Of a stretch of DNA of 64,000 bases, positions 36,356 through 45,083 are shown piece by piece (the stretch's first letter is position 1; every line of letters starts with the position of its first letter). The stretch spans positions 43,580 through 107,579 of the forward strand of contig JAAYVF010000083.1 in the NCBI GenBank assembly GCA_012517325.1, in the 5' to 3' direction. Both the position numbers and the translations under genes were made by a program. Source of the stretch: Myxococcales bacterium (GTDB taxonomy: Bacteria > Lernaellota > Lernaellaia > Lernaellales > Lernaellaceae). Below the pieces are notes generated by a model. It saw only the letters and a program-made list of their open reading frames with translations, did no database searches and was not told where the DNA came from.

Positions 36356-37435
36356 TCAATGGCCGGGCGGCAACGGCAGCAGGAACTCCTTGATTTTAAT
36401 CAAAAACACCCAAGTCGCCGGGATACGCTGTAAAAAAGTCACTCCGATCACCACCAAAACAAGCGTTCCTAGATAGCGCGCCAGTCCGCCCGCCAGCGCG
36501 CGGACTTTTGTCCACCGCGTCGCCGCGAACGCCGAGCGTAAGATGAAAAACAACTGCGTGAGCAGCACGGTTGCGCCGACAAACCTGGCAAATTCGCAGT
36601 GCCATCCCTGAATATCGGCATTGGAAAAATGGGAGCCGAACCGGTTGTAGCCGAATAAAAAGAGGAAGAGCACGGCAAACGGCGCGAGCGTAGCCGCAGC
36701 GGCCCAGGCGCCCAACCACTCCCCGGCGGAGCGAAAGCGCTTTCGCCTGCGCACGTAAAGCACGGCGAACAGGAGAACGATCAGGCAGGCCGAACCCAGC
36801 GTGAGCAGATACATCAGGATGACCGGCATCAACTGGGTGACAAACATGAAAAACAGGAAAATCGCCAGTCCGGCAATGAAATCGACGATCAGATCCAACA
36901 GCCCGACTCGTCGGGAATCGCCGTCTTTCAGTAAATGATGGACCCGCGCAACCAGATAAAAAAGCAGGACCACGACAACGGCAACGCCCAGGAAAAAGTG
37001 GGCCAGTAACAACGCCGAAGCCTGCGCATTGCTCATTTCACTATCGGGCGCCATCATGTTCATGCCGGTAAAACATAAAAATGCGAAGGAAAAAAAGAAC
37101 AACGTATTTCCGGTGATCGTCGCATGAAAATCGAAACGGCCGGCTTCCTCGGGGGTGGAAATTTTTCGCCGTAGCGCCGGGTTGTTATGGACGATGTTGG
37201 GCGCCGCCAGCCACAGAAAAAAATAAAGGTCGGCGAAAAAAACCGCCGCCAAGGCCAGCCGGATTGGCATTCTCAAGGCAAGAACAAAGAGTAGAACGAT
37301 CAATAAATTGACCAAAAGAAGGTCTTTGATCCTCTTTCGCGGCAACAAAACACCCCTTCGGTTTGGCGAGCCGGCAGGATTCGATAATGAACCATTTCCT
37401 TTCGATGTCAAACCTTTTTCTCCTGCCGAAACCAT
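36356..37435 (-). CDS. Polytopic membrane protein of unknown function
   Basis: A 359-residue protein with about eight hydrophobic helices (for example LLLVNLLIVLLFVLALRM, LALAAVFFADLYFFLWLA, LLDLIVDFIAGLAIFLFFMF, LGTLVLVVIGVTFLQRI) and a basic cytoplasmic patch YVRRRKRFR. No family is recognised and no catalytic motif stands out. ATG 37435 has no clear SD; an internal TTG about 30 codons later (LLPRKRIKD) is preceded by AAGGGG at good spacing and may be the real start. Divergent from the TetR gene at 37591, whose operator lies between them. Confidence 0.6.
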   Translation of the reverse strand: MVSAGEKGLTSKGNGSLSNPAGSPNRRGVLLPRKRIKDLLLVNLLIVLLFVLALRMPIRLALAAVFFADLYFFLWLAAPNIVHNNPALRRKISTPEEAGRFDFHATITGNTLFFFSFAFLCFTGMNMMAPDSEMSNAQASALLLAHFFLGVAVVVVLLFYLVARVHHLLKDGDSRRVGLLDLIVDFIAGLAIFLFFMFVTQLMPVILMYLLTLGSACLIVLLFAVLYVRRRKRFRSAGEWLGAWAAAATLAPFAVLFLFLFGYNRFGSHFSNADIQGWHCEFARFVGATVLLTQLFFILRSAFAATRWTKVRALAGGLARYLGTLVLVVIGVTFLQRIPATWVFLIKIKEFLLPLPPGH

Positions 37436-37518
37436 TCGAAAACGGCAGCCGATAAATTAAGAAACGAAAATATCCTGTAAAAACAAGATTATTTCAGAGA
37501 GATTGATTTCCCAAAATA

Positions 37519-37551
37519 CGGATTGACTAGTCCGTCCGAATTGTTTATTTT
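37519..37551 (+). promoter_or_regulatory. TetR promoter with operator palindrome over the -35
   Basis: TTGACT (37523-37528), 17-base spacer, TATTTT (37546-37551). The -35 lies inside the imperfect palindrome CGGATTGACTAGTCCGTCCG (37519-37538; 16 of 20 positions symmetric, core GACTAGTC). The core resembles operators of fatty-acid-type TetR regulators such as Bacillus FadR. Autoregulation by the TetR encoded 40 bases downstream is likely. Confidence 0.55.
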
Positions 37552-37590
37552 ATTCCCATCACCGGAAAAGCGCTGCAGGAGAACAACAAT

Positions 37591-38244
37591 ATGGAAAGAA
37601 AAAGGCGCGAGGACAAGCGAAAAATCAAAACACGCCAGGTTTTGATGCAATCCGCCGCCGCAGTACTGGCGAGGCAAGGATATCATCAGACCTTGATCTC
37701 CGACATCGTCAGTGAAGCGCAAATGGGGCAAGGCACTTTTTACCGCTACTTCAAGGACAAGCGCGACCTTTTCTCCCAGCTCACCGAGGAATTCATCGAA
37801 CGGCTGGCGGCGCAATTTTCGCCCATGACGGACAATCTGCCGCAAAACGTTTACGAGTATCACGACATGTCGCTCAACGCGATTCGCCGGGTCATGGCGA
37901 TCGTGCTGGATAACTACGAGCTGGTCCGGCTGATCGTTCGCGAAGGGCCGACCATCGATCCCGAGTTCGCCCGCGTGATCGACGAGTTCTTCAACCGCTT
38001 CGCCCAACTGGCGCAGTCGTTTCTGGAATATGCCATCGTCCAGGGATTTGCCCGCCCCTGCCGCGCCGAGGTGGTCGCCCAGGCGATCATCGGCATCGCC
38101 CTGCGACTGACCGACAGCGGCATGCAAGGGCGGTTGCAGGATTTATCGAAAATGACGATCGCCGAGGAAGCGGTGGAATTCGCCTTCCGCGGCCTCGGGC
38201 TTTACGACCAGCCCGCTTCCGAACCGCCGCGTCAAGCGGATTGA
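37591..38244 (+). CDS. TetR-family transcriptional regulator
   Basis: A 217-residue repressor. Residues 12-60 form the helix-turn-helix: RQVLMQSAAAVLARQGYHQTLISDIVSEAQMGQGTFYRYFKDKRDLFSQLTEEF, a clear TetR signature. The C-terminal ligand domain has no specific signature. SD AGGAGAACAACAAT. The SDR gene begins 18 bases downstream and a lipocalin-like gene follows, so it probably controls its own three-gene unit and possibly the divergent membrane protein. The effector may be an acyl-CoA or hydrophobic compound, inferred from the operator core and gene neighbours. Confidence 0.9.
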   Translation: MERKRREDKRKIKTRQVLMQSAAAVLARQGYHQTLISDIVSEAQMGQGTFYRYFKDKRDLFSQLTEEFIERLAAQFSPMTDNLPQNVYEYHDMSLNAIRRVMAIVLDNYELVRLIVREGPTIDPEFARVIDEFFNRFAQLAQSFLEYAIVQGFARPCRAEVVAQAIIGIALRLTDSGMQGRLQDLSKMTIAEEAVEFAFRGLGLYDQPASEPPRQAD

Positions 38245-38262
38245 ACCGAAAGGGAGATCGCG

Positions 38263-39114
38263 ATGAACAAGCTCAAGGGAAAATCGGTATTGATCACGGG
38301 GGCCGCCAACGGCATCGGGCTGCGCCTGGCGGAAAATTTCGCGAAAGCGGGCAGCCGACTGATTCTCACCGACATCAACGAATCGGCCCTGGCGGAAGCC
38401 AAACGCAAGATGGAGGGTTTCGGCGCCGCCGTCGAAACCTTCGTGGTCAACGTCGCGGACCAGGCCCAGGTGGAAGCAATGGCGGCGGCGGTGCTGGAAC
38501 GGTTCGGCCACCTCGACATTCTCGTCAACAACGCCGGCGTCGGTTACATGGGCGAAATCGCCGAGACGCCGATCGCCAAATGGAAGTTGCTGGTCGACAT
38601 CGATTTGTTCGGCCCTCTGTACCACATTTACGCCTTCCTGCCCTCGATGATCGCGCGCCGCGAAGGGCAGATCGTCAACATTTCATCCGGCCAGATGTTC
38701 TTTCAGATGCCCACCTGGGGGCCTTACGCCGCGGTCAAGGCGGCGCTGGGCGTCGGTTCCGAAATCCTGCATTGGGAACTGCGCAAACACAACATCAAGG
38801 TCACGACCGTTTATCCGTACCTGGTCAATACCGGCTTCTACGACGAGGCGAAGACCGTCGCCGAAACCTTCGGTGAAAAAATCTCCATGAAGCTCCTGCC
38901 CTACTATTCCGATACGCCGGAAAAAGTGGGCAAGGTCATTTTCAACGCGATCAAAAAGGGTTCTCGCGTCGAAATGGTCAATGTGGTTAACTACATGGGC
39001 AAGATGGCGCGGGCCATCGGTCCCGTGGGCGATTCGATGAGTTTCTTCACCGAACTGTTCCTCGGCAAACACGCCGCCGGAGGAAAGACGGACCGGACCG
39101 CGACCGAGAAGTGA
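38263..39114 (+). CDS. Short-chain dehydrogenase/reductase
   Basis: A 283-residue classical SDR. It has the nucleotide motif TGAANGIG (residues 11-18), DI after beta-strand 2 (NAD preference suggested), NNAG, the catalytic Ser in NISSGQMFF and YAAVK (Tyr and Lys). The hydrophobic residues after the catalytic site and the C-terminal extension (KLLPYYSDTPEKVGKVIFNAIKKGSRVEMV) are typical of SDRs acting on lipophilic alcohols or ketones. SD GGGAG. Probably co-transcribed with the upstream TetR. Substrate unknown. Confidence 0.9.
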   Translation: MNKLKGKSVLITGAANGIGLRLAENFAKAGSRLILTDINESALAEAKRKMEGFGAAVETFVVNVADQAQVEAMAAAVLERFGHLDILVNNAGVGYMGEIAETPIAKWKLLVDIDLFGPLYHIYAFLPSMIARREGQIVNISSGQMFFQMPTWGPYAAVKAALGVGSEILHWELRKHNIKVTTVYPYLVNTGFYDEAKTVAETFGEKISMKLLPYYSDTPEKVGKVIFNAIKKGSRVEMVNVVNYMGKMARAIGPVGDSMSFFTELFLGKHAAGGKTDRTATEK

Positions 39115-39146
39115 ACCGCCAGTCAAGCAGCGAACGGAGCCCGGCC

Positions 39147-40160
39147 ATGACGAGGTTGGAAACGGATTTCGCCAACCGCCTGCGGTGGGATCGCCGGCGG
39201 CGCGGTTTTTACGAAGTGTACTATTTGAAATGGAACGACCGCGAAAGCCAGACCGCCGGGTGGATCCGCTACACGCTCACCTCGCCGAAGCCGGGAATCG
39301 GCGATCCCTTTTGCGAACTTTGGGCGATCTTCTTCGATGCCCGCGAGCCGCGCCATCACGTCGCGGTGAAAAACCGCTTCCCGATCGCCTTTCTGCAAAA
39401 CACCGCCGAACCCTTTCTGCTGCGCCTCGACGACGCCGAACTATCCAGCCGGCACTGCCGCGGGCGCATCAACGACTCGCCGGAAGGCGCGGCCTTCGCC
39501 TGGGATCTCACTTTCGCCTCGCCCGATCCGCCGGTGCCGCTGTTGCCGCATCGGGCGCTCTACGACCTCACCGCCTTTCCGAAAACCAAGGTGCTGGTCG
39601 CCCACGAAAACGCCCGGCTCAACGGCCGGGTGCAGGTCGGCTCGCGGCTGATCGAACTGCGCGACGCGCCGGGCCAACAAACGCATTTGTGGGGCGTCAA
39701 ACACGCGCAGCGCTGGGCCTGGGGCCATTGCAACGCGTTTACCGAGGAACCCGACGCCGTCTGGGAAGGGCTCGACGCCCAGATCCGCCTCGGACCCTTC
39801 GATCCGCACTTCACCTTGTTTTACCTCAAGGCGTTCGGCCGCGAGCATTGGTTCAATTCGTTCGCGCACCTGGTGCGCAACCGCAGCGCCTGGGGGCCGG
39901 AGAGTTGGGAGTTCAGCGCCGAGAACCAGGAAGTCAGCCTCTCGGGCGTGATCGTCAACCGGCCGGCGGATATCGTCACCGTCACTTACATGGACCCCGA
40001 CGGCGCCTTGCTCTACTGCCACAACAGCAAGATCGCCGATCTAAGATTAACGGTGACGCCGCGGCGCGGCGGCGAAACCAAGACCCTCACCGCGACACGC
40101 CTGTGCGCCGCCGAGTTCGTCGACCGCGTCATCCATCCGGGAAGAAAGGTGTATTTGTAG
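39147..40160 (+). CDS. Lipocalin-like (AttH/CrtC/tocopherol-cyclase-like) protein, tentative
   Basis: A 337-residue cytosolic protein. ATG 39147 is chosen because CGGAGCCC precedes it; GTG 39111, overlapping the SDR stop, would add 12 residues. The sequence is rich in beta strands and Trp, with GFYEVYYLKWNDRESQTAGWIRYTLT near the start and HLWGVKHAQRWAWGHCNAF in the middle. This pattern reminds me of tocopherol-cyclase/CrtC-like double lipocalin proteins that bind hydrophobic molecules; the assignment is uncertain. The neighbouring SDR and TetR fit a small unit acting on a lipid-like substrate. Confidence 0.55.
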   Translation: MTRLETDFANRLRWDRRRRGFYEVYYLKWNDRESQTAGWIRYTLTSPKPGIGDPFCELWAIFFDAREPRHHVAVKNRFPIAFLQNTAEPFLLRLDDAELSSRHCRGRINDSPEGAAFAWDLTFASPDPPVPLLPHRALYDLTAFPKTKVLVAHENARLNGRVQVGSRLIELRDAPGQQTHLWGVKHAQRWAWGHCNAFTEEPDAVWEGLDAQIRLGPFDPHFTLFYLKAFGREHWFNSFAHLVRNRSAWGPESWEFSAENQEVSLSGVIVNRPADIVTVTYMDPDGALLYCHNSKIADLRLTVTPRRGGETKTLTATRLCAAEFVDRVIHPGRKVYL

Positions 40161-40173
40161 GCGCGCGAGCCGC

Positions 40174-41505
40174 TTACTTTCCGGGCAAGGATACCGGTTT
40201 GGATAAGTAACCGCGCCAGGAAGCGGGCATTAGCGCCCAAAGCAATTTTCCGTAACCCAGGTAAAAAAACGGATAGAATGGCGTCATCGTCAGCGCGAAG
40301 CGGGCGTTGATCGGGATGTCGCTCACCGCGCAGATCAGCACATTGAAACCGATCGTCAGCCAGGCGAAGGCCAGGATCAGCCGCGCGGACGATGGCGACC
40401 GCGGCCCCAACAAAAGCGGAATCAGCAGCACCCCGGCCAGGCAAAACAACCACGGATGCCAGCGATCGATCGCCTCCTGCGCCGCCTTCGCCAGGCGAAG
40501 ATAAAACGGAGAATGCCGCCCGGCGCCGATGACGGTCCGGCTTTCCCAATAGCCGGTCCGCGCGCCGAGCAGGCGGGTCATTCCGAGGCCGACCTGACGA
40601 AGGAAGGCCGGCAAACCGCCGTTTTTCAGTCCGGCTGCAACCATTGCGCGATAGCGAAGGATTTGCTCGCGGACGGGATAGCGATCGTCGATCGCTTCGG
40701 TCAACACCCGGAGCCGGGCCTCCAAATCGGGGCCGGTCAATTTTTCGGCCTGCTCGGCGGTGAACCCGAAATCCCGCGGGTTCAGGTAAGCATACAATTC
40801 CTTGGCCACGTGTTCGCGCAAACCGAAGACCACGCTGTCGGCGGGCAGAAACAACCCCAATTGTCGGGAAGTGCGGACAAGCCAGGAGCCTTGTAACAAG
40901 ACGGCGGCAAGCAGGAAAAGCAAAACGAACCGCCAGTTGACGCGAACGATCGCCAAACCCAAAGCCAGAAAAGGCGCCAGGAAGTAATACTGCGGACGAG
41001 TCAGAGCCAACAAACCGCAAAAGAATCCGCCGGTCAGCGCCGGCCAAAGGCTCGGCTGGCAGATGAAGGCGGCAACGCAGAATACAACGACCGCCAGGAA
41101 AAAAGTCGCCACGATTTCCGTGCCGGCGATCTGCGCATTGGCGAGCAATTGGAATTGACTGCCCAAAAGGGCCGCGATCAGCGCCGACACCGCCGGACTC
41201 AACCCGAGGATGCGGCGGCCGAAATGCCAGGCGCCGGCGACGAGCAGGACCAGCAGCAGCGTCTGCACAAACGCCACTCGTCGCGGATTCACCTGACCGT
41301 CGGCGGCCAGGAACGGCGCCAGAAAAAGCGGATAGACGGGCGTGCGAAAGGTCGCGCCTTGAAAGTCGCCGTGATTCCTCACGGCCCGCGCCATTGCGAG
41401 ATAGCTTTCCGCGTCGGCGCTGTAGCCCGAATCGGTGATCCGCCAGATGTTGAAGGCGTTGGCGGCGAAGGCGAGCAAGAAAAGCATCGCCACCGCCAGA
41501 CTCAT
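40174..41505 (-). CDS. ArnT/PMT-like membrane glycosyltransferase (GT39-type)
   Basis: A 443-residue polytopic protein with about ten hydrophobic segments. The first periplasmic loop has the acidic feature SGYSADAESYLAMARAVRNHGDFQGATFRTPVYPLFLAPF, typical of GT-C enzymes in which Asp/Glu binds the polyprenyl-phosphate sugar donor. Start ATG 41505 lacks an SD; GTG 41544 is an alternative. It follows the HD-GYP gene on the same strand and could transfer a sugar to a flagellar or envelope acceptor; this is inference from position only. Confidence 0.65.
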   Translation of the reverse strand: MSLAVAMLFLLAFAANAFNIWRITDSGYSADAESYLAMARAVRNHGDFQGATFRTPVYPLFLAPFLAADGQVNPRRVAFVQTLLLVLLVAGAWHFGRRILGLSPAVSALIAALLGSQFQLLANAQIAGTEIVATFFLAVVVFCVAAFICQPSLWPALTGGFFCGLLALTRPQYYFLAPFLALGLAIVRVNWRFVLLFLLAAVLLQGSWLVRTSRQLGLFLPADSVVFGLREHVAKELYAYLNPRDFGFTAEQAEKLTGPDLEARLRVLTEAIDDRYPVREQILRYRAMVAAGLKNGGLPAFLRQVGLGMTRLLGARTGYWESRTVIGAGRHSPFYLRLAKAAQEAIDRWHPWLFCLAGVLLIPLLLGPRSPSSARLILAFAWLTIGFNVLICAVSDIPINARFALTMTPFYPFFYLGYGKLLWALMPASWRGYLSKPVSLPGK

Positions 41506-41617
41506 CGTCGCGTGATGCTTGATTTTTCCGCCTCCGGCTGTCACCGGGCCGAATCTTGGCAGACGGCGGACGAATTGGCAAGCAAATTGGGGTTGCGAAG
41601 CGGCCGGATGCGGCGAA

Positions 41618-43120
41618 TCAGGCCAACAGGTTGGTGATTTCGTCGCCGCTGCGTTCGCACATCTCGAGGAAGGCGCGGGACAGGTTGCCGTCGAATTGAT
41701 ACCAGGCGTTGCGCTTGATTTCCGAAACCGCCACCTCGTGCGAGAGGCCCTTGCGGTAGACACGGTCGGAAGTCATGGCGTCGTAGGCGTCGGCGAGGCT
41801 GACGATGCGCGCCAGGAAAGGAATGTCGCGCCCCGCCAGGCCGTCGGGATAACCCTTGCCGTCCCACCGCTCGTGGTGGTGGCGGATGATGGCCTTTTCG
41901 TGGGGCAGCATGCCGAGGGGCTCGAGGATGCGCGCGCCGATCACCGGGTGCTGTTTGATGATCTCGTATTCCTCGTCGGTCAGCCGGCCTTTCTTTTGCA
42001 GGATCGCGTCGGAAATGCCGATCTTGCCGATGTCGTGCAACATGCCGGCGAACTGCAGGATATCGAGCTCTTCCTTGCTGCATCCCACTTCCTTGGCGAC
42101 CAGCAGCGAGATTTTGGTGACGCGGTCGGAGTGGCGCTGGGTATAGGTGTCCTTGGCTTCGAGCGTGCTGACCAGGGACCGCAAGGTCGCCACCAGATTG
42201 GCGTAAATGGTTTCGTACAGCGCGCTGTTCTCGATTTGCAGGCTCGCCTTTTTCAGCAGGAACTTGATGAAGTTCAGATCGATCGCGGTGAATTCCGGGT
42301 GCTGAACCTTCTCCTCGACGGCCAGGACGCCGAAATTCTCGCCGCGCACGTACAACGGGGCTAGGATCAGTTGGTTGATCGGCGCGGCCAGATTCAAGGC
42401 CTGGCGATAAAAGGCGGTTTCCTCGGGATCGTTCCAGGCCAGCGGGATGCGTTGGATCTGCAGGCTTTCGTTGATGTCAGTGGGGAACTGGAACGACAGC
42501 GGCCGATTTTCCCGTTGATCGAGGTTGAACGCCTGTTTGAGGTAGTAGCGGCTCTCGTCGCGGTCGTACATGAAAAACGAGCTGCGGGCGGCTTCGGTGA
42601 TATTGCAGGCGACCTCGGTCAGGGCGATGAACAGATCGTCGGCGCTGGCCGAGGATTCCAGTTCCTCGCTGATCATGTACAGAACCGACAGTTCGCGGAT
42701 TTTGCGTTCGAGCCGCGCCTGCAGGTCGACCGTCTGAATCGGGCGGGCGGCCGCCTTTTCGTTTTCCAGCAGGTGATGGATGGTTTGCTCGAACTGGTCG
42801 TAGCGGAACGGCTTGGTGACGAAATCCGCCGCGCCTTTCTTCAGGGTTTCGATCGCGGTGTTCAAATCGGTGTAGCCGGTGATCATCACCACTGGCAGCG
42901 TTGGATGCGTTTCCTTGATGGCTTCGAGCAGTTGCAAGCCGTTCATCTGCGGCATCATCACATCGGACACCACGATATCGAACGTTTTGTTTTGCAGCAG
43001 CCGCAGGCCTTCCAGGCCGTTTTCGGCGCACTCGACCTCGTAGCCCTTGTGTTTGAGGAACAACGAGAGAGAGCGACTAATCGACTGATCATCCTCGACT
43101 ATTAAGATACGTCCGACCAT
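41618..43120 (-). CDS. Response regulator with GAF and HD-GYP domains (c-di-GMP phosphodiesterase type)
   Basis: A 500-residue regulator. Receiver (1-120) with acceptor Asp53 and TKPF lysine; a GAF-like domain (about 140-310); then HD-GYP with HDIGKIGI (His-Asp pair), HPVIGARIL, HHHERWDGKGYPDGL and DAYDAMTSDRVYR. All HD-GYP signature residues look present, so it should degrade cyclic-di-GMP under phosphorylation control. It is the last signalling gene of the flagellar block, 38 bases after a second response-regulator gene, and probably links CheA-independent sensing to motility. Confidence 0.92.
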   Translation of the reverse strand: MVGRILIVEDDQSISRSLSLFLKHKGYEVECAENGLEGLRLLQNKTFDIVVSDVMMPQMNGLQLLEAIKETHPTLPVVMITGYTDLNTAIETLKKGAADFVTKPFRYDQFEQTIHHLLENEKAAARPIQTVDLQARLERKIRELSVLYMISEELESSASADDLFIALTEVACNITEAARSSFFMYDRDESRYYLKQAFNLDQRENRPLSFQFPTDINESLQIQRIPLAWNDPEETAFYRQALNLAAPINQLILAPLYVRGENFGVLAVEEKVQHPEFTAIDLNFIKFLLKKASLQIENSALYETIYANLVATLRSLVSTLEAKDTYTQRHSDRVTKISLLVAKEVGCSKEELDILQFAGMLHDIGKIGISDAILQKKGRLTDEEYEIIKQHPVIGARILEPLGMLPHEKAIIRHHHERWDGKGYPDGLAGRDIPFLARIVSLADAYDAMTSDRVYRKGLSHEVAVSEIKRNAWYQFDGNLSRAFLEMCERSGDEITNLLA

Positions 43121-43158
43121 TTCCTACCCGTCGTCGTTTGCTTTACCATCCGGATTAA

Positions 43159-43881
43159 CTATTCGGACAAAATTCGTTTCTTCAGTAGTCGAAATTCATC
43201 GTCGTTGATCGCGCCCTCGCGGTGGAGCTTGGCGGCATCTTGCATTCGACCGACCACGGTTTCCTCTTCCTTGTCCCGTTTTTCCTCGTTCCGTTCCAGG
43301 CGTTTGGGGATTAATTGAACCGGCAGCAGGCGGTCTTGAAAAGTGCGGAGCCGACGCATGCTATCGGTCAATTCCTTTTGTCTGACGGCAATTTGTTGGT
43401 CGATCTCTTGATGTTTGGCCTGATTGTTCTGGCGTTTGTTGGTGAGATCTTCAATCGTTTCGTAGGCCTGTTCCAACTTCAACTCCAGCGAAGCTCGATC
43501 CGCTTCCAGCCGGACGCGCTCGCTGGCGTTTTTCAACGTCAATTTAATTTCATCGATCTGAAAAGGTTTGGTGATGTAATCGTAGACGCCGTCCTTGATC
43601 GCCGCCAACGCGGTATCGAGGCTGGCGAACCCCGTGATGATGATCACGATGATGTTTTTGTTGAGTTTTTTCGCCGCCCGCAACACTTCGGTGCCGCTTT
43701 TACGCGGCATGGCCAGATCGGTCAGAACGATATCGAATTCGGAGGCTTGCAGCCGGTCGATCGCTTCCTGGCCATCGACCGCCACTTCCACGTCAAATCC
43801 TTCGGCCGCAATGGTTTTCTCCAGCAGCGTCCGGTACATGGGCTCGTCGTCGGCGACCAGAACTCGCATAATGCCCGACAT
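43159..43881 (-). CDS. Response regulator with coiled coil and C-terminal SHOCT domain
   Basis: A 240-residue protein. Receiver (about 5-120): VLVADDEPMYRTLL, acceptor Asp55 in IVLTDLAMP, ITGFASLDTA and TKPF. A long Glu/Gln/Lys-rich coiled coil follows (about 125-205). The last 31 residues, VGRMQDAAKLHREGAINDDE and on to a closing EF...KK..L, match the SHOCT consensus, a short oligomerisation module. SHOCT on a response regulator is uncommon. No DNA-binding domain is present. Start ATG 43881 follows TGGAGTCGAAAC. Confidence 0.82.
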   Translation of the reverse strand: MSGIMRVLVADDEPMYRTLLEKTIAAEGFDVEVAVDGQEAIDRLQASEFDIVLTDLAMPRKSGTEVLRAAKKLNKNIIVIIITGFASLDTALAAIKDGVYDYITKPFQIDEIKLTLKNASERVRLEADRASLELKLEQAYETIEDLTNKRQNNQAKHQEIDQQIAVRQKELTDSMRRLRTFQDRLLPVQLIPKRLERNEEKRDKEEETVVGRMQDAAKLHREGAINDDEFRLLKKRILSE

Positions 43882-43997
43882 GTTTCGACTCCAGAACTCG
43901 GGACCAATACATACAGGTAGCATCGCACCGCCGTGCTTTGCTACCCCCCAGATAATTCAGCCAATCACTTGGGCCAATAAGAGCGTGAAATCCGCCC

Positions 43998-44228
43998 TTA
44001 TTCCGACTTCAACGGGTCGAGCGCTTGCTGCTTCAGTTTCCGCACCGATTCGGTGCCGGCGCGTTCCAAAAAATTGCGTTTTTTACCTTCGGTGGAAATT
44101 TCCACCTTATCCTCAGGGAAGACTTTTTTCTCTTCCAACGCAGCGCTCGCCCGATCAGAAAGCCGGGCTTTCAGTTGCCGGTTATATGTCTGAATTATAT
44201 TTTGAATCTGGTACGCTGAAATAGACAT
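43998..44228 (-). CDS. Small flagellar protein resembling the DVU0524/FlgM-associated family
   Basis: A 76-residue protein, MSISAYQIQNIIQTYNRQLK at the start, then a Lys/Glu-rich chain. The N-terminus (ISAY-x-I/V-x-N-I/V-x-x-x-Y) resembles the small FlgM-associated proteins of sulfate reducers as I remember them. A sigma-28-like promoter stands 40 bases upstream, which supports a flagellar class III gene. Spacing of AAGGA to ATG is long (12 bases). Function unknown. Confidence 0.55.
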   Translation of the reverse strand: MSISAYQIQNIIQTYNRQLKARLSDRASAALEEKKVFPEDKVEISTEGKKRNFLERAGTESVRKLKQQALDPLKSE

Positions 44229-44269
44229 ATGATACCGACTTCCTTGTCTCCGCGTTAATCTCTAACCAT

Positions 44270-44297
44270 ACATCGGCAAAACGCGAAGTTTTCTTTA
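44270..44297 (-). promoter_or_regulatory. Sigma-28-like promoter, spacer one base long
   Basis: TAAA (44294-44297), 16-base spacer, GCCGATGT (44270-44277) on the minus strand; the consensus is TAAA-N15-GCCGATAA. It would drive the small flagellar gene at 43998-44228 and the response regulators after it. Confidence 0.5.
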
Positions 44298-44368
44298 ATC
44301 GAAATTCCACTTCTTTTCGGAGATTTAGAACCGCCTGTTTTTACGGCCTATTCAGGCTGAATAAACTA

Positions 44369-44980
44369 TTATTCACTATCGAGAGAAAAATGCTCGCTGG
44401 TCAGGAATTCCCGCCAGCGGGCCAGGACCGGCACCAATTCGAATTCCAGTGAATCCGCCAGCATGACCAGGTCGCGATTCTCCTGGCAGGCAATGATGTT
44501 TTTCATGGTATCGCGCAAACCGCCGATCAGCTCCTGGACGATCAAACCGCCGGTGAAACCATCGAAGCTGACTTCGATAAAACGAAAAATTTCGCTGATG
44601 TATTCCATGAACAACCCGACTTTTTCCAGCACCAATCCGAGTTGCTCCTGACCATTGCCTTCCCGGCCCTTGCGAAACGATTCCGCGGCGCCGAAGCTTT
44701 CCTCGCGCAGGAGGCTCAACAACTCCGCGCCGTCCATCAAACTGCGTTGCAGAATCTCCGCCGGATTCTCGACCTTGATTTCGATCAGATCGCCCTTCAT
44801 CTCGATTGGAGTCAGGACCGGGTCGGTTTCCGAAAAATTAACCGGAATCCCGTCAATGGAGATGCTGGAAATCATGCCGGCGACGATCTCCGACTGGCAG
44901 CCGACCTGTTCGATCAGTTCTTCCCAGGATTGGATGGGATGGGTCGGGATGAATTCTTGCCCGTTGATCAGGATTTTCAT
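44369..44980 (-). CDS. Unrecognised cytoplasmic protein in the flagellar block
   Basis: A 203-residue acidic protein without signal or membrane segments. Residues 1-75 look like a small beta domain (MKILINGQEFIP...SISIDGIPVNFSET); the rest is helical (EILQRSLMDGAELLSLLREE...VGLFMEYISEIFRFIEVSFD). I recognise no family. ATG 44980 follows AAGGAAAACGCG. It lies between the histidine kinase gene and the small DVU0524-like gene, all on one strand, suggesting a regulatory or assembly role in flagellation. Confidence 0.6.
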   Translation of the reverse strand: MKILINGQEFIPTHPIQSWEELIEQVGCQSEIVAGMISSISIDGIPVNFSETDPVLTPIEMKGDLIEIKVENPAEILQRSLMDGAELLSLLREESFGAAESFRKGREGNGQEQLGLVLEKVGLFMEYISEIFRFIEVSFDGFTGGLIVQELIGGLRDTMKNIIACQENRDLVMLADSLEFELVPVLARWREFLTSEHFSLDSE

Positions 44981-45083
44981 CGCGTTTTCCTTTTCGAACA
45001 AACCCGGTCGGCAGGAATCGCCGGGGCGATTGTCGGCGATTTCCCACCGGATGGCAAACGCTTTTGCCGGTGAACCCGCCCCG

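Noticed and set aside
41505..41763. Longer N-terminus for the GT-C transferase gene up to base 41763
   Set aside because: It overlaps the end of the HD-GYP gene, has no SD and its translation is Arg/Ser/Ala-rich without homology features.
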